Origin: Massilia antarctica
GTDB lineage: Bacteria > Pseudomonadota > Gammaproteobacteria > Burkholderiales > Burkholderiaceae_D
Direction: 5' to 3'
NCBI RefSeq assembly: GCF_015689335.1
Contig: NZ_CP065053.1
Span: forward strand, 4,216,001 to 4,280,000
DNA length: 64,000 bases
The position numbers were made by a program, and so were the translations under genes. Below, one piece after another: positions 61,910-64,000 of this stretch (within the stretch, counting starts at the first letter, position 1; the number at the start of each line of letters is the position of its first letter). The notes below the pieces were generated by a model. The model did no database searches and was not told where the DNA came from. It saw nothing but the letters and a program-made list of their open reading frames with translations.

Positions 61910-63916
61910 TTAGTTGCGCCGCGTGCCCGGCGCCGGACGGGTCCGGGTCGGCGGGGCGGGGCGGATGGCCGGGGCCGCGGCGACCGCGCCTCCTCCGCCT
62001 TCGTACAGCTTGAAGCCGCCGACGATCTGTTCCAGGTTGGCCGCCTGCTGCTGCAGGGACTGGGCCGCAGCCGCCGCCTGTTCGACCAGGGCGGCGTTCT
62101 GCTGGGTGGTGTCGTCCAGCTCGGTGATGGCCTGGTTGACCTGGCCGATGCCCAGGTTCTGTTCGGCGCTGGCGCCCATGATCGCGCCGATGATGCCGGC
62201 CACCTTGTCGGTACTCACGACAATCCGCTGCATCGTGGTGCCCGCTTCGGCCACCAGGGCGGCGCCCTTGTCGACGCTGGTCACCGATTCGTTGATCAGC
62301 GCATTGATTTCCTTGGCCGCCGCCGCCGAGCGGTGCGCCAGGTTGCGTACCTCGGACGCGACCACGGCAAAACCGCGCCCCTGCTCGCCGGCGCGCGCCG
62401 CCTCCACGGCCGCGTTCAGCGCCAGGATGTTGGTCTGGAAGGCGATGCCGTCGATGACGCTGATGATGTCGACGATCTTGCGCGACGATTGCTCGATCGA
62501 GCCCATGGTCGCCACCACGCTGGAGACGATATTGCCGCCCTGCGCGGCCACGGTGGACGCTTCCAGCGCCAGCCGGTTGGCCTGGCTGGCATTGTCCTCG
62601 TTGTTCTTGACAGTGCTGGTCAGCTCTTCCATCGATGCCGCCGTCTCTTCCAGCGAACTGGCCTGCGCCTCGGTGCGCGCCGACAGGTCCTGGTTGCCGG
62701 CCGCGATCTCGCGCGAGGCCAGGGCGATCGACTGGGTGCTCATGCCGATTTGCTGGAGCATGCTTTGAAGGCGCTCGATGAAGGCATTGAAGCTGCCGGA
62801 GACGGCGTCGAACTCCATGCCGCCACCGGCCGGCAGGCGCCGGGTGAGGTCGGCGTCGCCGGCCGACAGCACCTCGATATTGCCCTTCAAAACGTCAAGG
62901 CGGCGCATGATCATGCGGATGCCCAGGATGATCAGCACCAGCATGACGACGGCGATCGGAATCTGCACCACGCCCAGGGTGCGCAGGATGCGCGAGCTTT
63001 GCTGGCTCAGCAGTTGGTTCGGCAGGCCCGTGGCCAGCAGCCAGGGGCTGCCGGGAATGGTGGCCAGGAACAGGGTATGGTCCGTGCCGTCGCTGCTGTA
63101 GGACGATTCCAGCGTAGCCTTGTCGCCCAGTTGCGGCAGCACCTTGAGCAGCTGCGCCGCCAGCGGCGAGGTGGCGGCCAGCTCGCTGATGTTCTTCAGT
63201 ACGATTTCGCTCTTGATATAGCTGCTGTTGCTCACGACCTTGCCGTCGTGTTCGAGGATCAGGATCTGGCCGTGCACGGCCGCCTCCATGTCGGCCACCA
63301 GGCGGTTGAAAAAGCCCAGGGTGACGTCGACCGTCGAGACGCCGAACAGTTCATCGTTCTTGTAGATCGCCATGGCGCAATTGGTGCGCGGCTGCGCGCT
63401 GGCGTCATCCTTGTAAGCCTTGGCCCAGGCGCACTGGCCCTTGGGCGCCTTGGCGCCGCCCTGCCACCACGGCTGCTCGAAATACTTGAGCGACTCGGGC
63501 GTATTCCAGTGGGTGTTGACCTGCAGCTTGCCGGCTGCGTCGCGCGCATAGAAGGTGCTGAACTTTTCCTTTTCCGGATCGCGTTTTTTGGGCACGGGCC
63601 AGATGCCGCCGCCGAACACGTTCAGGTCGCCGTACTGGTCCACCAGGCCGGGCAGCAGGGTATCGATGGCGGCGCTGTCCATCAGGGCCACGGTCTGGGT
63701 GATGGCGCGCTGCTGCGCCTCCACCTGCTTGAGCTGCTGAGTGATCTTGATGGCGATGTTGTTGACATCATTGCCGATCAATTGGCCTTCGGCGCGTTTC
63801 AGCTCGGGCGTGATGAAGAGCGTGATGGCGCCCAGGGTAATGACCAGCAGGGCGATAAAGATGGCGGAAAACAGCAGGATGAAGCGCGACTGGCTGGAGC
63901 GGAAATAGTCTTTCAA
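61910..63916 (-). CDS. Methyl-accepting chemotaxis protein
   Basis: 668 residues from a TTG at 63916 that is preceded by GAGGC. First helix ([20 protein letters not shown]), a double-Cache-like periplasmic sensor (~45-330), second helix ([17 protein letters not shown]), HAMP, then a long coiled-coil signalling domain with the conserved tip [20 protein letters not shown]. Transmits ligand binding to CheA/CheW. The C-terminus (PAPGTRRN) lacks a CheR/CheB pentapeptide. The frame stays open to the window edge at 64000, so a start further upstream cannot be excluded. It faces the PEP-CTERM gene tail to tail. Confidence 0.9.
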   Translation of the reverse strand: MKDYFRSSQSRFILLFSAIFIALLVITLGAITLFITPELKRAEGQLIGNDVNNIAIKITQQLKQVEAQQRAITQTVALMDSAAIDTLLPGLVDQYGDLNVFGGGIWPVPKKRDPEKEKFSTFYARDAAGKLQVNTHWNTPESLKYFEQPWWQGGAKAPKGQCAWAKAYKDDASAQPRTNCAMAIYKNDELFGVSTVDVTLGFFNRLVADMEAAVHGQILILEHDGKVVSNSSYIKSEIVLKNISELAATSPLAAQLLKVLPQLGDKATLESSYSSDGTDHTLFLATIPGSPWLLATGLPNQLLSQQSSRILRTLGVVQIPIAVVMLVLIILGIRMIMRRLDVLKGNIEVLSAGDADLTRRLPAGGGMEFDAVSGSFNAFIERLQSMLQQIGMSTQSIALASREIAAGNQDLSARTEAQASSLEETAASMEELTSTVKNNEDNASQANRLALEASTVAAQGGNIVSSVVATMGSIEQSSRKIVDIISVIDGIAFQTNILALNAAVEAARAGEQGRGFAVVASEVRNLAHRSAAAAKEINALINESVTSVDKGAALVAEAGTTMQRIVVSTDKVAGIIGAIMGASAEQNLGIGQVNQAITELDDTTQQNAALVEQAAAAAQSLQQQAANLEQIVGGFKLYEGGGGAVAAAPAIRPAPPTRTRPAPGTRRN

Positions 63917-64000
63917 GGGAGCCTCTTGAGTGTATTGACTGCTGTGTGGCGCGCTGCCGACGCGCGAGCGTAGCCGGACCGCGCCGCGTTGCGCCGGCAA

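Overview
The window is GC-rich (about 65% by eye) and gene-dense. It looks like the chromosome of a betaproteobacterium, most likely Oxalobacteraceae such as Massilia. The grounds are the Burkholderiales-type porin, several TonB-dependent receptors, a type III secretion fragment, very large PAS-rich hybrid kinases, a PEP-CTERM exoprotein and a GlxA-type regulator. The genus is inference; no rRNA or tRNA gene is present to fix it.

Layout. 1-3.7 kb: the edge of a type III secretion cluster (sctN partial, sctD), divergent from two tandem, closely related ECF sigma genes; a third, frameshifted paralogue lies convergent to them. 3.7-4.7 kb has no supportable gene. 4.7-8.6 kb: periplasmic Cache protein, porin, lipoprotein hydrolase, amino-acid-type solute-binding protein. 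8.7-15.1 kb: a response regulator-GGDEF protein translationally coupled to an 1833-residue hybrid histidine kinase. 15.5-21.6 kb: Ser/Thr kinase with TPRs, a small unknown protein, an FHA-containing sigma54 activator, and two unknown proteins behind a consensus sigma54 promoter. 21.7-24.4 kb: a transglutaminase-like exoprotein and a small membrane protein. 24.6-31.1 kb: two TonB receptors, a desaturase and a PhnD-like protein. 31.1-35.5 kb: a compact four-gene cluster (unknown, DUF362-like protein, HpnA-like SDR, SRPBCC protein) with an FNR/CRP-type box upstream. 35.5-40.6 kb: propeller-like protein, PAP2 phosphatase, an RsbQ-like hydrolase paired with a PAS hybrid kinase, and an unknown periplasmic protein. 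40.7-43.4 kb: a third TonB receptor. 43.4-44.5 kb: long intergenic region with three ~130-bp repeats, each carrying a perfect DnaA box, in front of gntK. 45-54 kb: small secreted proteins and ordinary regulator/enzyme pairs (GlxA/GST, LysR/MBL, LysR/MFS). 54.3-56.6 kb: xylR-galM. 56.6-58.8 kb: an AT-rich islet. 58.8-64 kb: membrane protein, pectate lyase, PEP-CTERM protein and a chemoreceptor running to the window edge.

The most unusual stretch is 56.46-58.75 kb. An AT-rich gene encoding a PIN-like nuclease domain fused to a HEPN-like domain sits between an intact galM 3' end and a decayed second copy of that same 3' end. A broken hicB antitoxin gene lies just beyond. This looks like a small defence/toxin islet that entered at the galM 3' end. 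Second in interest are the FHA-sigma54 circuit with its matching promoter at 19849 and the DnaA-box repeat array at 44.0-44.4 kb.
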